NCBI GenBank assembly: GCA_035578175.1
Contig: JAQMRL010000008.1
Location: forward strand, 88,516,541-88,580,540
Direction: 5' to 3'
DNA length: 64,000 nt
Source: Catonia carolina
Lineage: Eukaryota > Arthropoda > Insecta > Hemiptera > Achilidae
A program made the position numbers and the translations under genes. The notes beneath the pieces were generated by a model. That model worked only from the letters and a program-made list of their open reading frames with translations, ran no database searches and was not told the origin of the DNA. Positions 43,942 to 54,326 of this stretch are shown piece after piece. Position 1 is the first letter of the stretch. Each line of letters begins with the position of its first letter.

Positions 43942-44345
43942 TGGGATGGTGATTTCACCACTCTTGCTGCTGCACAACACTTTCGTTTTGTTCTTATTAA
44001 GTTTCATGAAGTAATCCTCTCTCTTGATTTCATCCTTTAAGATATTCTCTAGTTATTTCTTTGTCTCGGCTAATACTACTATATAACATCGGCGAATCTC
44101 AGCATTTTATTGTTTCTCTTTGATTTTTTATTCCTGCATCAAATTTTTCGTTCACTTCATTTATAGCCTTTTCTATATACAAGTTAAGAAGTAGTGGTGA
44201 TAATGAACATCCTTGCCGTACACCTTTTCGTACAGCAGCCTCTTTTTTGTACCCCTCAATTCTCAAAAGAGCCGTTTGATTCTTATACAGACCGTAGATA
44301 ATTTTCCTTTTTTTGTATTTAATTCTTAATGATAGGTTATCGTTT
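43942..44345 (-). mobile_element. LINE reverse transcriptase core fragment, broken
   Basis: Minus-strand frame reads IKYKKRKIIYGLYKNQTALL, then RKGVRQGCSLSPLLLNLYIE (reverse transcriptase motif B region), KAINEVNEKFDAGIK, and in a shifted frame MLRFADV (the palm Y/F-A-D-D motif with its second Asp lost), then REYLKDEI-like sequence with stops, and NKTKVLCS. So the catalytic core is present but frameshifted and mutated. Confidence 0.8.
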
Positions 44346-44392
44346 CATTATTTACATTGGGAAGAGAAAGTAGTGTGTGTTTCACACGTAGT
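44346..44392 (+). repeat. REP-D 3'-end fragment
   Basis: ATTTACATTGGGAAGAGAAA, then GTGTGTTTCACACG: the subterminal repeat plus a shortened stem-loop. Confidence 0.6.
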
Positions 44393-45332
44393 TTTTATAG
44401 CTTTTTACTTTTTATCGGGACAGTATATACTACATTAACGACTACCTAAATTAATCACTTCTTTCGTAAAATTATTTGACGTTCCGGTTAGGATAATCTG
44501 AACAGAGAACCTTAGGGGAGTTCTTCATGTGTGACTATCAACTATTCACCATATATATTAAGTTACTCACTCGACTATTGTACTTAAAAATGAAAAACGA
44601 CTTTCTATCAGCTGGCTGTTCCTAACGAGTAGGCTACTCCAAAAGAAAACTTTAAACGGTCAAAACGTTGTTTGTATGACACATTTAAAGACTTAAATGA
44701 TGAATGCAATCTCAACACTTAGTAGATATAGTAAATTCCTTAAATGGGGTGGGTATTCAATCCATGTAACAAAGAGATATAAACATATCAGAGTTTATGT
44801 TGTAATGGTAATATATAACTATTATTGTAATTAAGAGTTATCATTGAAATCGGAACTCCTTTTTATTATGAAATTCATGATGTGTAGCAAAATCACTTTT
44901 TATCGCAATTGCAAATTATTTAAATTTATATAATTATCTAATCGATAGTAACAGAATAGACAGTGTAGATAGCCTTGTGTTAGCATCTACATAAATGTTG
45001 CCTTGTGGGATGTAAATACTGCCATTTCTATTAAGTACGCCTTTTAATTTTGTTGTGGGTAGATAAATTTCCTGTCTACGAAGGATAGCAGTTCAAATTC
45101 AGTTGTAAGTGCATGTACTTAACTTTTATGTAAATTAATACACTTTTGTATACCGTTCTGTTATGTTATACCTTTGTTTTTAGAATGTCTTTATTTTCTT
45201 GTTTGTTTATAAAGATTGACAGTATTCATTGGAATTAGGTAATACTACTGGAGCTATTGAATTACAGTTGATAAACCCGAAACTTTAACACATGATGCGA
45301 TTTTTTTTATGTGGCTATTCGAAAGTGTGGTA
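44393..45332. other. No gene seen
   Basis: No named repeat recognised. AT-rich. Confidence 0.5.
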
Positions 45333-45802
45333 ATATTTCCCCATATACAGTAATACATAACTTAAAATAAATAAATAAAGGCACTAGATATTTAATATCT
45401 AGTGCCTTCTCCTTTCTTTCCATTTCCAAATATTGAATTTTATATATCTCAAGATTTTAAAACAAATCGTACCGTTTTTTATTTTTTTTACACTTGTTTA
45501 TACACTGTTTTACATTACACGTACAGAAAGTGAGTGATAGTGGAACAGATATCTAGTTTCACGTATAATATTTCCCCATATACAGTAATACATAACTTAG
45601 AATAAATAAATAAAGGCACTAGATATTTAATATCTAGTGCCTTCTCCTTTCTTTCCATTTCCAAATATTGAATTTTATATATCTCAAGATTTTAAAACAA
45701 ATCGTACCGTTTTTTATTTTCTTTACACTTGTTTATACACTGTTTTACATTACACGTACAGAAAGTTAGTGATAGTGGAACAGATATCTAGTTTCAGGTA
45801 TA
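45333..45802. repeat. Tandem duplication, 2 x 235 bp, with internal palindrome
   Basis: 45333-45567 and 45568-45802 differ at about four positions. Each carries a 31-nt hairpin (45378-45408, 45613-45643) with 14-nt arms AAGGCACTAGATAT and loop TTA. No coding content. Confidence 0.93.
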
Positions 45803-45865
45803 TGGGTGTCAAGTATTTTTTATGAAGAACGATGATGTGACGAAAAATCAATAAATTTCAGTACA

Positions 45866-46285
45866 TTTGCGGGACAATTCACAGCACCCTAAAGCACAAA
45901 ACAAGAAACTAAAGGAAACGGAACTAAAGTTATATAAAACTATGGCAGTGCCAGTTGTAATGTATGGGTGTTTTCAAACAGAGAATGAATCGTAGTCAGA
46001 GCTGCGGAAATAAAATTTCTTCGGGTAGTGAAGGGCTGCACTCTTGAGGACAAGATAAGAAGTGATATTACAAAGATAAGAGTTGCAAACATTTAGCCTG
46101 GAGAAGAAGATCAATGAGTACAGAATCAAATGGAGTAGTCATCTGGAACGCATGAAGGGAAGCCGTTTGCGTAGATTGGCAATGAATTATAAACCGAATG
46201 GTCGGAGGGGTGTTGGTCGGCCGAGGGGAAGGTGGTTTCCGGAACAGGCAGTACTGCCTAACCGATGAAGTGAAGCAGAAGAAGA
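45866..46285 (+). mobile_element. LINE C-terminal domain fragment, broken
   Basis: Reads TELKLYKTMAVPVVMYGC, then a frameshift and stop, AAEIKFLRVVKGCTLEDKIR, FSLEKKINEYRIKWSSHLER, MKGSRLRRLAMNYKPNGRRG and VGRPRGRW. This is the post-reverse-transcriptase domain of an insect LINE of a subfamily different from LINE-G and LINE-R. Frames break at least twice (near 45975 and 46080). Confidence 0.82.
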
Positions 46286-46450
46286 CGTACAAAAAGGCTG
46301 TTTATTTTTGGAAAGCCTTATTTTGATGCGGTGTGGAAAAATTAATTACAAAAGTTGGATTATTTTATTAATATACTAAAAATCGTAAATTACTGCTAAA
46401 CTATATGGTGGATGAGAAAGCATTAAGCTTACTACAAAAGTTGTTGCATT

Positions 46451-46530
46451 TTTATTTAGTTAGTTTATTTAATTTAGAATCAACAGCTTGGTCGTGGCGA
46501 CTATTGTGGCATATGGAACTGGAGAGTGGG
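46451..46530 (-). repeat. SINE-S partial copy (3' part)
   Basis: TTAGAATCAACAGCTTGGTC and GTGGCGACTATTGTGG match the 3' body of SINE-S; head absent. Confidence 0.65.
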
Positions 46531-46568
46531 TTTTTTAAAGTGTAATCAATTTTTAGATCCTTGGTGTG

Positions 46569-46790
46569 TAAAGTAATTTGAAAGAAATGTTAACGCAAAT
46601 TGGTCCAATGTAAATTGTTTTTGCCCCACGTTGGACGCCAAATTGTAAAGTTATTTGAAATGTTAATGCAAATTGCTCCAATATAAATTGTTTCGAGCCC
46701 CACGTTGGGCGCCAAATTGTAAAGTAATTTGTAAGACATGTGATGAACCAATATAAATTGTTTTGAAATGAAATAATTAAATGCAAAGTT
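46569..46790 (-). repeat. Tandem array with tRNA-Lys primer-binding-site copies (LTR-retroelement leader)
   Basis: Three tandem units start TAAAGT at 46569, 46646 and 46720 (periods 77 and 74). 46692-46714 is identical to the last 20 bases of an animal tRNA-Lys(CTT) plus CCA: TTCGAGCCCCACGTTGGGCG then CCA. 46623-46640 is a second, one-mismatch copy. CCA is not encoded in eukaryotic tRNA genes, so on the minus strand this is a primer binding site (TGGCGCCCAACGTGGGG), as used by several gypsy-like elements. A long terminal repeat would lie at higher coordinates, but I could not delimit it, and no gag or pol frame is seen. Confidence 0.7.
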
Positions 46791-47859
46791 AATTGAAATG
46801 AAAGCAATTTAGTGTAATCAAATGAATGTGTAAAATTGACAATGATAAATGTGTTACAAAAATTAGAAATGTTTGAATTATTTTATTGATGACACTTTGT
46901 ATAAACCTATGTATTTTAAATAAATTATTGAAATATATAAGTATTTACTACAATATTAAATTGAATATTAATATACTGTATATTCTATCTATGAGCTCAG
47001 AAATTAATGATTTTATAGTTACGGTTTTAATTATCATTGGAGTCTTTCTCTCTTGTTGTTCGTCCTTCCATTGACCGGGATCAAATGGGGGGTTGAGTCA
47101 TTGTTGCAATTGGTTTTATAGACCTGCATAAATGTTCTGTAAATTTTTCTTTATATTTTTAAAAATATCAAATTCATTTTAATTTGTTCCATAATTAATT
47201 AGATTCTTGATGTTTTACTATTTCGCTTTACTTATTTCCTTATTGTCTCAAATTATAATTAAATTATACTTTCTTTTGGTTTTCTTGGTTAAATTTGAAG
47301 TATTTGGTTTCTGGAATTCATTTCTTTTAATAACTTATTTTCTTCTTATAATTTATCTTGATACATTAATTACTGTTCATTATAATTAACTGTTAAATTT
47401 TAAATTGTTTAATTTTGATTATTATTTAAGATTATTTTTAAATTATTTCTTGAATTGACAACGATTGGTTATTGAATTGGATCATCGTTCGATGATATAC
47501 TGGAACATAGACTGCTATTCTACAAGTGGGAAGTACGAAACCTTACACTTTATAGGCTTTCCCGTTAACTTCTATGTCACATGGGCGGCTGTAAAATTTT
47601 TAATTTTCTGTAACTCATGTGAATTTCATTTTTTACTTAAAATTCCGTCTTAATAAAGTTGTACTGTTTAAAAACCGTATTTTTAAAATATGTTTTCTTT
47701 TTTCTTCCTTAAGAAATGGAAAATCATAATCGTTTCTTAGCGAGTACTTCAATTCATATGGAACTTACAAATTTCAAGTTTTGATGTCTCCTGGTCCTGG
47801 AAATTTCGTGATGAGTAAATCAGTCAGTAAATAGATTTCGTTTTTATGTGTACATTTAA
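46791..47859. other. No gene; possible decayed LTR at the left edge
   Basis: T-rich on the plus strand with several 60-codon hydrophobic frames lacking motifs. If the primer site at 46692-46714 is real, the associated LTR should start just above 46715. Confidence 0.4.
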
Positions 47860-48357
47860 CCCATTGGGTAGGTCTAGAGGTAAATTCGTTGCCGTGAGAC
47901 AGCTGTTTAACAGCTGATTTTCGGAGACGAATGTTCCTTGTTCAAAATTCAAATCTTAGTAAAGGTAGTTACTTTTACACGGATTTAAATACTACAGAGT
48001 GGTTACCGGTGTACTTAGATGGTTGCGGGGTTCAATGAACCATACATCTCAGGAATGGTCGGCCTGGGTCTGTGCAAGATTATATCGCTTTTACACTTCA
48101 TACACATCATTCTCATCTCATTGGGTCATAGGTTGCTTATTGTTCCGAAAACAGATTGGCTGGCCCGTTGGCGTAGTGGTTAGCGCAACTGGCTTCTACC
48201 CCGGGGTCTCGGGTTCGATTCCCGGTCAGGTGTGGGATCACTCATTTTTATTTATCATATTTCTCCACCCTCTGCATTAGCATAAATTGCAAAACAGTCA
48301 GAGGTAAAACAAAAAACAGACTCTTAACGTACACACATTAGGGATATTAAAAAAATG
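47860..48357 (+). repeat. SINE-B, full-length, interrupted by SINE-A
   Basis: Head CCCATTGGGTAGGTCTAGAG, GACAGCTGTTTAACAGCTGA, body GGTTACCGGTGTACTTAGAT, and tail CGTACACACATTAGGGATAT after the SINE-A insertion. Confidence 0.92.
48158..48315 (+). repeat. SINE-A (head type 1) inside SINE-B, with target duplication
   Basis: GGCTGGCCCGTTGGCGTAGT head with A box, GGGTTCGATTCCCGGTCAGG B box, shared tail CCCTCTGCATTAGCATAAAT. Flanks AACAGATT (48150-48157) and AACAGACT (48316-48323). Confidence 0.92.
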
Positions 48358-48885
48358 TATATATTTTAGTATTATTATTATTAAATTAATCGAATCCATA
48401 TTCATGTATCCTGAAGATGTATTGTGTAAGTAATTTAGTTAAAAATAAAGAAATCACGGTATACGGGCTAAAATGCAGCGTATTGCTGAGCGGCCCAAAA
48501 TTGCCCATTAACTTCTAAGCTTCGGACATATTCTAACTGGTCGATATTCAGTAGTAGATTTACGGTGTTTTAAAGCCTTCAGTTATATTCAGAGTACGAC
48601 GTTTTCAAAAGCTCATTTCAACATTCTACTACTAATTACCAATTGCCAAAGCTAAACTTTACAGTAAGTACAAAAACATTCATCTGTGATAAACATTTCG
48701 TAAATATTTTCAAAGATAACTGTAAATTAAAAAGAATATTACAATGACCTTTTAGCATATAATTTTACAGAATTATAATAGTTATTTGTAGTTTTAAGTG
48801 AAAAACTTAATAGGGTTTTCACAATTACAGCCTTACGTTGTTCTAAAATTTTGCCTGTAACGTTGATTGTATAGGTATTTTTTTT
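48358..48885. other. No gene seen
   Basis: No named repeat; AT-rich. Confidence 0.5.
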
Positions 48886-49333
48886 GTCTTAAGATGCATA
48901 CTAAGACTACTAAGTATAGGTACTAAGGCATTCTCCCATTTTTTACTGATTTTAATGAGTAAAATACAGAACTACAAGCCGATTGTAAATAAGCCGATTT
49001 AAAAAAAATAATACAGTCATTTACTTTTTTGAGAAAACAGTAAAAAGTGAAAAATTGCACGTATACTACTTCTGGTTCACCGATTTTGATGAAAGTGTTC
49101 GTGTTCGGTCCCCTAGTGGTACCTTACTTGAGTTCCAAGTTTCAACTTTGTACGATATTCGGTTCTTGAGATGTTTTGTTCACATACACACACAACTCGC
49201 TAAAAACATGTTTTTTTTAGGTTGAGGGGAAAACGTGTAGGCCTACTGTGGTTCCAATGAAAATTCGATTTCAAATAATCGACAAAAAATACTTTCCTTT
49301 CTGTATATATACATATAGGGCAAGAGGAAGTAA
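48886..49333 (-). mobile_element. REP-D, 3'-truncated copy
   Basis: From CTTAAGATGCATACTAAG to GGGCAAGAGGAAGTAA, with ACTTCTGGTTCACCGATTTT and GTACGATATTCGGTTCTTGA between. The 3' stem-loop half is absent. Confidence 0.82.
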
Positions 49334-50557
49334 AAAACCTTGTTCGAAACCAAAAATTAAAAGAAATTCGTTTATGATAATTCAAAATCATACAACTTTT
49401 GTAAGCTATATTCTTGTATAAATTACAGATTAGGGGCATTAGGTGATTTCATATGAAAAATGTTATTAAATGTGGGCAATTTTAATTTTGACCACATAAA
49501 ATTATGGCTTTTCTGGATACAGCATCAAAATCGACCTTCAAATAAGTAAAATATTGTACTGCTTGAAGATTTTTGGCATAATGCGATTTTCGTACCGTTT
49601 AATTAATTTGCAAATGTTAAACTACACAAATATTGTTAAATGCAAAATATATTTGAAACGTTCCAGTGAAATTCAATTTGTATTTAAGTACCGATAGGTG
49701 TAAACTGTCGTTAAGGTAGACTACTTGTTAAAGGGTGATAACAGACATCGGGCAATAACAGTACTTTCGAGTTGGAAATTCACGTTCCAGTGAGCTGGCA
49801 GGAAGGAAATGCATAACATCAAAGGCGATTTCGTCAGTCATCGTATTTACAGTACTAGGTAAATAGGAGATTTGCACAGAGGCCAGTGAACCTTGTCAAA
49901 ACGAGTTTATTGCCAATTGCAGCCTTGTTTCAAACAATATTTAATTGGAAAATACTGTTGATGTAATTACTAAACCTTTATGTTGATTTCTATAACAAAT
50001 TGGTTGTTATTTTACCAAAAGGAAATGTATCATTTAAATTTGGTTTTTATTATGGTTAGAAACAATGTTCTTGGCATTTTTATTCTTTAATGACAGATCA
50101 CAACCGTGGTTATAATAATTATAATTTTTATTTTCTTCCCTCAAGTATACAATTTTTTAACACTCAACCCTATATTCAGTGTTTGTTTTTTAGTTGATTT
50201 CTACATTCAATTTAGCTCGGTCGTTAGCATACATTTTTTGGACTATATTCAATTCTAAGATTACGAAGCTGAAGGTTCAGGATTTAATTTTAGAGCTAAG
50301 ATCAGAAAATTTTGATATATTTCGGTTATCAAAATTGTTAATCACTTACATGTACACGATTTTATAATAATTAACAAGGTATATTCGGAAGGGTTAGCAT
50401 TAATTAAACAGATATTTCTGTCTGCATTACCCATCAATAGGGGCTATTAATTTTACATTATTTGTATAACATTATGGTTTAAAACAATTTATTGTAGATT
50501 GGAAATGAAAAGGGTTATTAAGGGTTTGTGCATGAAGCAGACAAAAAACTGTATTCT
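49334..50557. other. No gene; weak tRNA-like trace near 50215
   Basis: TAGCTCGGTCGTTAGCATAC (about 50213) with GAAGGTTCAGGATTTAATTT 50 bases later has tRNA-like spacing and may be a decayed SINE head. Confidence 0.35.
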
Positions 50558-50567
50558 ATGTACCTAT

Positions 50568-50726
50568 GGCCGGTCCGTGGAGTAGTTGTCAGCGCAACTG
50601 GCTTCTACCGCCGGGGGTCCAGGTTAGATTACCGGTCAGGTGTGGCATTTTTTCATTACTCATTTTCACCTTTCTCATCGTGTACTATGTAGCATTTATT
50701 TAAGTTTGACGTGAAACAAAACAAAA
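50568..50726 (+). repeat. SINE-A (head type 1) with 10-bp target duplication
   Basis: Flanked by ATGTACCTAT at 50558-50567 and 50727-50736. Head GGCCGGTCCGTGGAGTAGTT, CAACTGGCTTCTACCGCCGG, diverged B box and a truncated tail ending AAACAAAACAAAA. Confidence 0.9.
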
Positions 50727-50770
50727 ATGTACCTATAAGAATAAAATATTTTCAAACCGAGTCGGTCAAC

Positions 50771-51066
50771 TCACCGGGGTCTAGTGGTAATGTTGTCATC
50801 GTGACTTAGCTGTAAAACAGCTGATTTTTGAAGACGAAGGTTCCTGGTTAAAATTTTAGTAAAGGTAGTTACTACACAGTGGTTACCGGTATACTTTGAT
50901 AGTTGGGGTTCAATTATCCATTCTCAAGAATGGTAGACCTGGATTTGTACAAGACTGCGCCTTATTTACACGTCATACACATCATCCTCATCTCATTGGG
51001 AGTGGGGTTGCTTATTATTTTTAAATTAAACAGATTGCAACGTTTACACGTTAGAGATAAACAAAA
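50771..51066 (+). repeat. SINE-B copy, near full length
   Basis: Head TCACCGGGGTCTAGTGGTAA, GAAGACGAAGGTTCCTGGTT, body GGTTACCGGTATACTTTGAT, end TTACACGTTAGAGATAAACA. A 15-base deletion lies after GGTAGTTACT. Confidence 0.88.
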
Positions 51067-52577
51067 TCGAATTATTCGATCTTGGAAGGGAAGCGAGACG
51101 ATCCTACTCTATTCGCCTACTCTATTTTACTTGTATGTTGAAGATATAATGAAGAAGGTTTTTGTACCTCGCTTCATTTAGTTTCATTTGTGATTTCTGT
51201 ATAATATTTTATTTTATGTAGTTAACTTAAAATATATTATTATATAAAAATTAGCAAATTGTAAAATTATTTACTTGTGTAGACTTATCGGTACTAATAT
51301 CGTTGCAGTACCCACACTAGTTCGTAGCTACGGTGGTTTTCCAGTCACTCATTTTTTAACTAGTTTGCAGAACAGTCGAACGAAAAAATAATCATTTAGT
51401 TGCTCAGATCTGCACTTGTTCTGCTTAACACCAGTCCAAAGCAACAGTTTTGTATTTTATCAATATAATACATGTATGTACTCGTATATAAAAGAATAAA
51501 TTATCATTCTTTTGACTCAATGGAACTCTTTCCTTTACACCATTTGTTTTCACGACTTTACCAGCTGCCGTTTTGATTTTCCCTTTCACAAATCTCATTT
51601 TCAATCCTCTGAAGTCCAGTATTGTATAAAAGGAACGTTTGAGGGAATAAGAAACGTTTGATTGAAAAATTTGACAGGGCTATATTTTCTCCCTTGCTCG
51701 TAAAACTGCCTATAGTTTTACACATTTAATAAGAAAGTTAACTCATTTCAATCGATATTACAATACGCATTCTTTTACCCCAAAAGAATTTAAATCTTCC
51801 TTCTTCGTTCCATAGTGGTGTTGTGTTTGTTAAATATTAAATTGTGAGATTTTGTGTTTCAATTAAATGGACCTGAATGCTGTTTTTTCTAAATTTTCGA
51901 AAAAACACTGATTTTGGAACTGTAGTTCAGCTTCTTCACGATTTATTTTTGAGAAATAACGTTATGCAGTCATAATGAGCCCAATTATGTTGGCTAAATG
52001 AGTAAATATTAATCAAAATCATTTTTGCTGTTTTTTCTATAAATTAGAGTTTTTTCATCGGAGTAAACAAAGTACTCTTAGTTTTGGAGCTAATTCTAAG
52101 TAAAAATTCCGATTGTTGCTTGCCCGTGATCTAGCTACAAGGAACTTCCCAACTGTGCGACGTCTAAAGCGAAAATGGAATAGAGACCTCTTGGTTTGAA
52201 TAACGGACAATACCCGAAGTTTTAAACGGAGAATGTACCACTGGGTACCTCTTCTCCTTAAAGTGAAATTCCCTACCGCCATTTAATTATCGTAAACAGA
52301 AGTTGTGCAGCTCAATATACAATACCGTAATAGAAATTAAAGACGACAAAAAAGATTTTTGCGAAAACGTTAGTTTACAAATTTCAGTCAAATCAGTCCT
52401 GTAGTTCTTGTTTCAGAATAAATAACATGCGCTCGTGAAAAATTTTATGTGAAGTCACTTTTTGACTTCAGGGGTCATGGATCGTAAAGATTAGTGGAAT
52501 ATGGGAATAGAATATTTTACTCATCTACAATACTTTCTCGCTACGTACTATGTAGTGCAAGTAAATACAATTTTAGT
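51067..52577. other. No gene; SINE-A scrap and an unexplained segment
   Basis: 51335-51392 (CCAGTCACTCATTTTTTAAC, TTTGCAGAACAGTCGAACGA) is a SINE-A tail piece. 52030-52290 has higher complexity and a 75-codon minus-strand frame (52055-52282) rich in Arg and Leu, which I could not identify. Confidence 0.45.
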
Positions 52578-52931
52578 GTTGTTTAGGTCATCAGCCGAAA
52601 GGCTGGTTTGAACCTTTGGAGGCATTACTAAGTAAAACGAGGAGTGAAGTAGTTTACCATGCCTTCCTCACTGAGTGGAAAAAATGCTTATCAGCATGCC
52701 GAATGACACCTTCTTTTCATTCAACCACAGAGTCTGGCTGTATAATGAAATTCATTACTCTCAGTGGAGATAACTATGACTTGTGTATATTACACCTCTG
52801 CCTCTTCTGTTCATAAATGGTTCAGTCATATAATTGACTGAATATGTGAAAAGAAATAGGACTATTTTTTTGTAGCCCTGGAACTAGCAGATCTAGTGCT
52901 AATAATGTAACATTACCTGCCTGTTATGGGC
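52578..52931 (+). repeat. REP-C, near full length
   Basis: Head GTTGTTTAGGTCATCAGCCG, GAAAGGCTGGTTTGAACC; distal GCCCTGGAACTAGCAGATCT and end CCTGCCTGTTATGGGC. The GGCCCTCCGAAAAGCATCTA segment is deleted. Confidence 0.9.
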
Positions 52932-53654
52932 AGAAAAATATATTATAAAATGGAAAATATTGATGTACGTTTTACTTCCTGATAAATACACCGTAGAGAG
53001 TAACCGCTGTGTAATACACAAATCAATAAAGTGTTCACAGCACAGTTCCGGCAGGGAGACTATGGGATAGGCAATCAGTTAGACAACCAGTATCTGATTT
53101 CCTAATTGCCTATACTAACCCCCGCCGAGATAACCAAACCAACCGATACGAACGAGCAAAGTTCCTCTTCCAATAATTGATCTCCATGCATTGTTGAATA
53201 AAGATATCTGATCTAATGCACTACTGTATATTGTAATATGGTTGGCTTCCATTACAGAAGCTTTGCCTAAGTAATATGACCATGATCATGAAGTAAAGAT
53301 TGTAGTAATTAATTCTGACACTACGTTGTGGATTTATAACTTGCTGATAATATCAACCACTTGACTAAAGTTGTTATGTAAAAACTTTGTAAACGGATAT
53401 CGGGTTATTTCATCTTATCCGTTCAACTGGAATTTTCCTCTTTGTCATATTAACTGCATTGTTCTACATTCCATTACTGATCTTTGTTATCATTTTACAG
53501 TGGGATTGAGTAGTATTTAATTTTACATTCAATACATTAAATTCTTTCGATCAACCTCTCTCTTGAAATCTAAATTGAAATTTAATGATTATAAAGAACT
53601 TTTTTTTGTAAAACATTGATGATGTTTCCGTAGAAATAATACATATCGTTTTTA
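52932..53654. other. No gene seen
   Basis: Slightly less AT-biased around 53040-53260 but no sustained frame, splice-like conservation or repeat match that I can support. Confidence 0.4.
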
Positions 53655-53821
53655 TTTTAGTTTATCTAAAGTCGTATCAACAGCTTCGGTTATTATTAAC
53701 TACGGTAGGTTATGTAACATTGAGTTTTAATTTGTAAAAATTTCCAGATCCTAGCTGGGAATCGAACCCGGGACTTCCGCGTTGTTCCGCTAGGGCGCTA
53801 CCACTACGCTGCTGAGGCGGT
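53655..53821 (-). repeat. SINE-S, full-length copy
   Basis: Minus strand: CCGCCTCAGCAGCGTAGTGG head with A box, B box CCCGGGTTCGATTCCCAGCT, body GGATCTGGAAATTTTTAC to AACCGAAGCTGTTGATACGA and an A/T-rich end. Confidence 0.9.
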
Positions 53822-53870
53822 TGGAAATAATATTATGTCACTGTTAATATATTAGTTTTTTAATTGTTTA

Positions 53871-54228
53871 TTACTTTCTCTTCCCTGCATGAATATATAG
53901 GAAGGAAAGTATTGTTTTCGTGTCGATTTTTCGAAATCGAATTTTCACCGGATCTACGTTTTCAGACCCCCTGAACCCCAAAAAAATGTTTTTAGCAATT
54001 GGTGTGTGCGCGCGCGCGTGTGAACAAAATATTTATAGTATAATTCAAAATCCTTCGTCTTTTATTTCAAATTTTATTATGGTATAACGCTTAGTTTAGC
54101 GATTTTCTGGTTTTTCTCACGAAAACGTGTAAAAAAATCAATTTCTAATGTTTTATTACTAATATTAAGTTATATTGTTCATTATTTGCATTGGTAAGAG
54201 AAAGTCGTGTGAGTGTTTCACACCAGAT
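53871..54228 (+). mobile_element. REP-D, internally deleted (about 358 bp)
   Basis: Both ends are intact: TTACTTTCTCTTCCC at the left, GGTAAGAGAAAGT plus stem-loop GTGTGAGTGTTTCACACCAG at the right. About 570 bp of the middle is missing. Contains a GTGTGCGCGCGCGCG simple repeat at about 54003-54020. Confidence 0.88.
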
Positions 54229-54326
54229 TTTTATACTTAAAATAAAACTGTCAAAGTTTTAAATTTCTTGCATCTCCTAGGTATCATTTAAAGAGCGCGC
54301 CTACCGATTGTTAGACCTGTAGCTTT

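Noticed and set aside
45378..45643. Bacterial-style terminator hairpins
   Set aside because: The context is eukaryotic transposon-rich DNA and the hairpin is part of a tandem duplication.
46692..46714. tRNA-Lys gene
   Set aside because: Only the last 20 bases plus CCA are present; the 5' two thirds are missing and CCA is not genomic in eukaryotes, so a primer binding site fits better.
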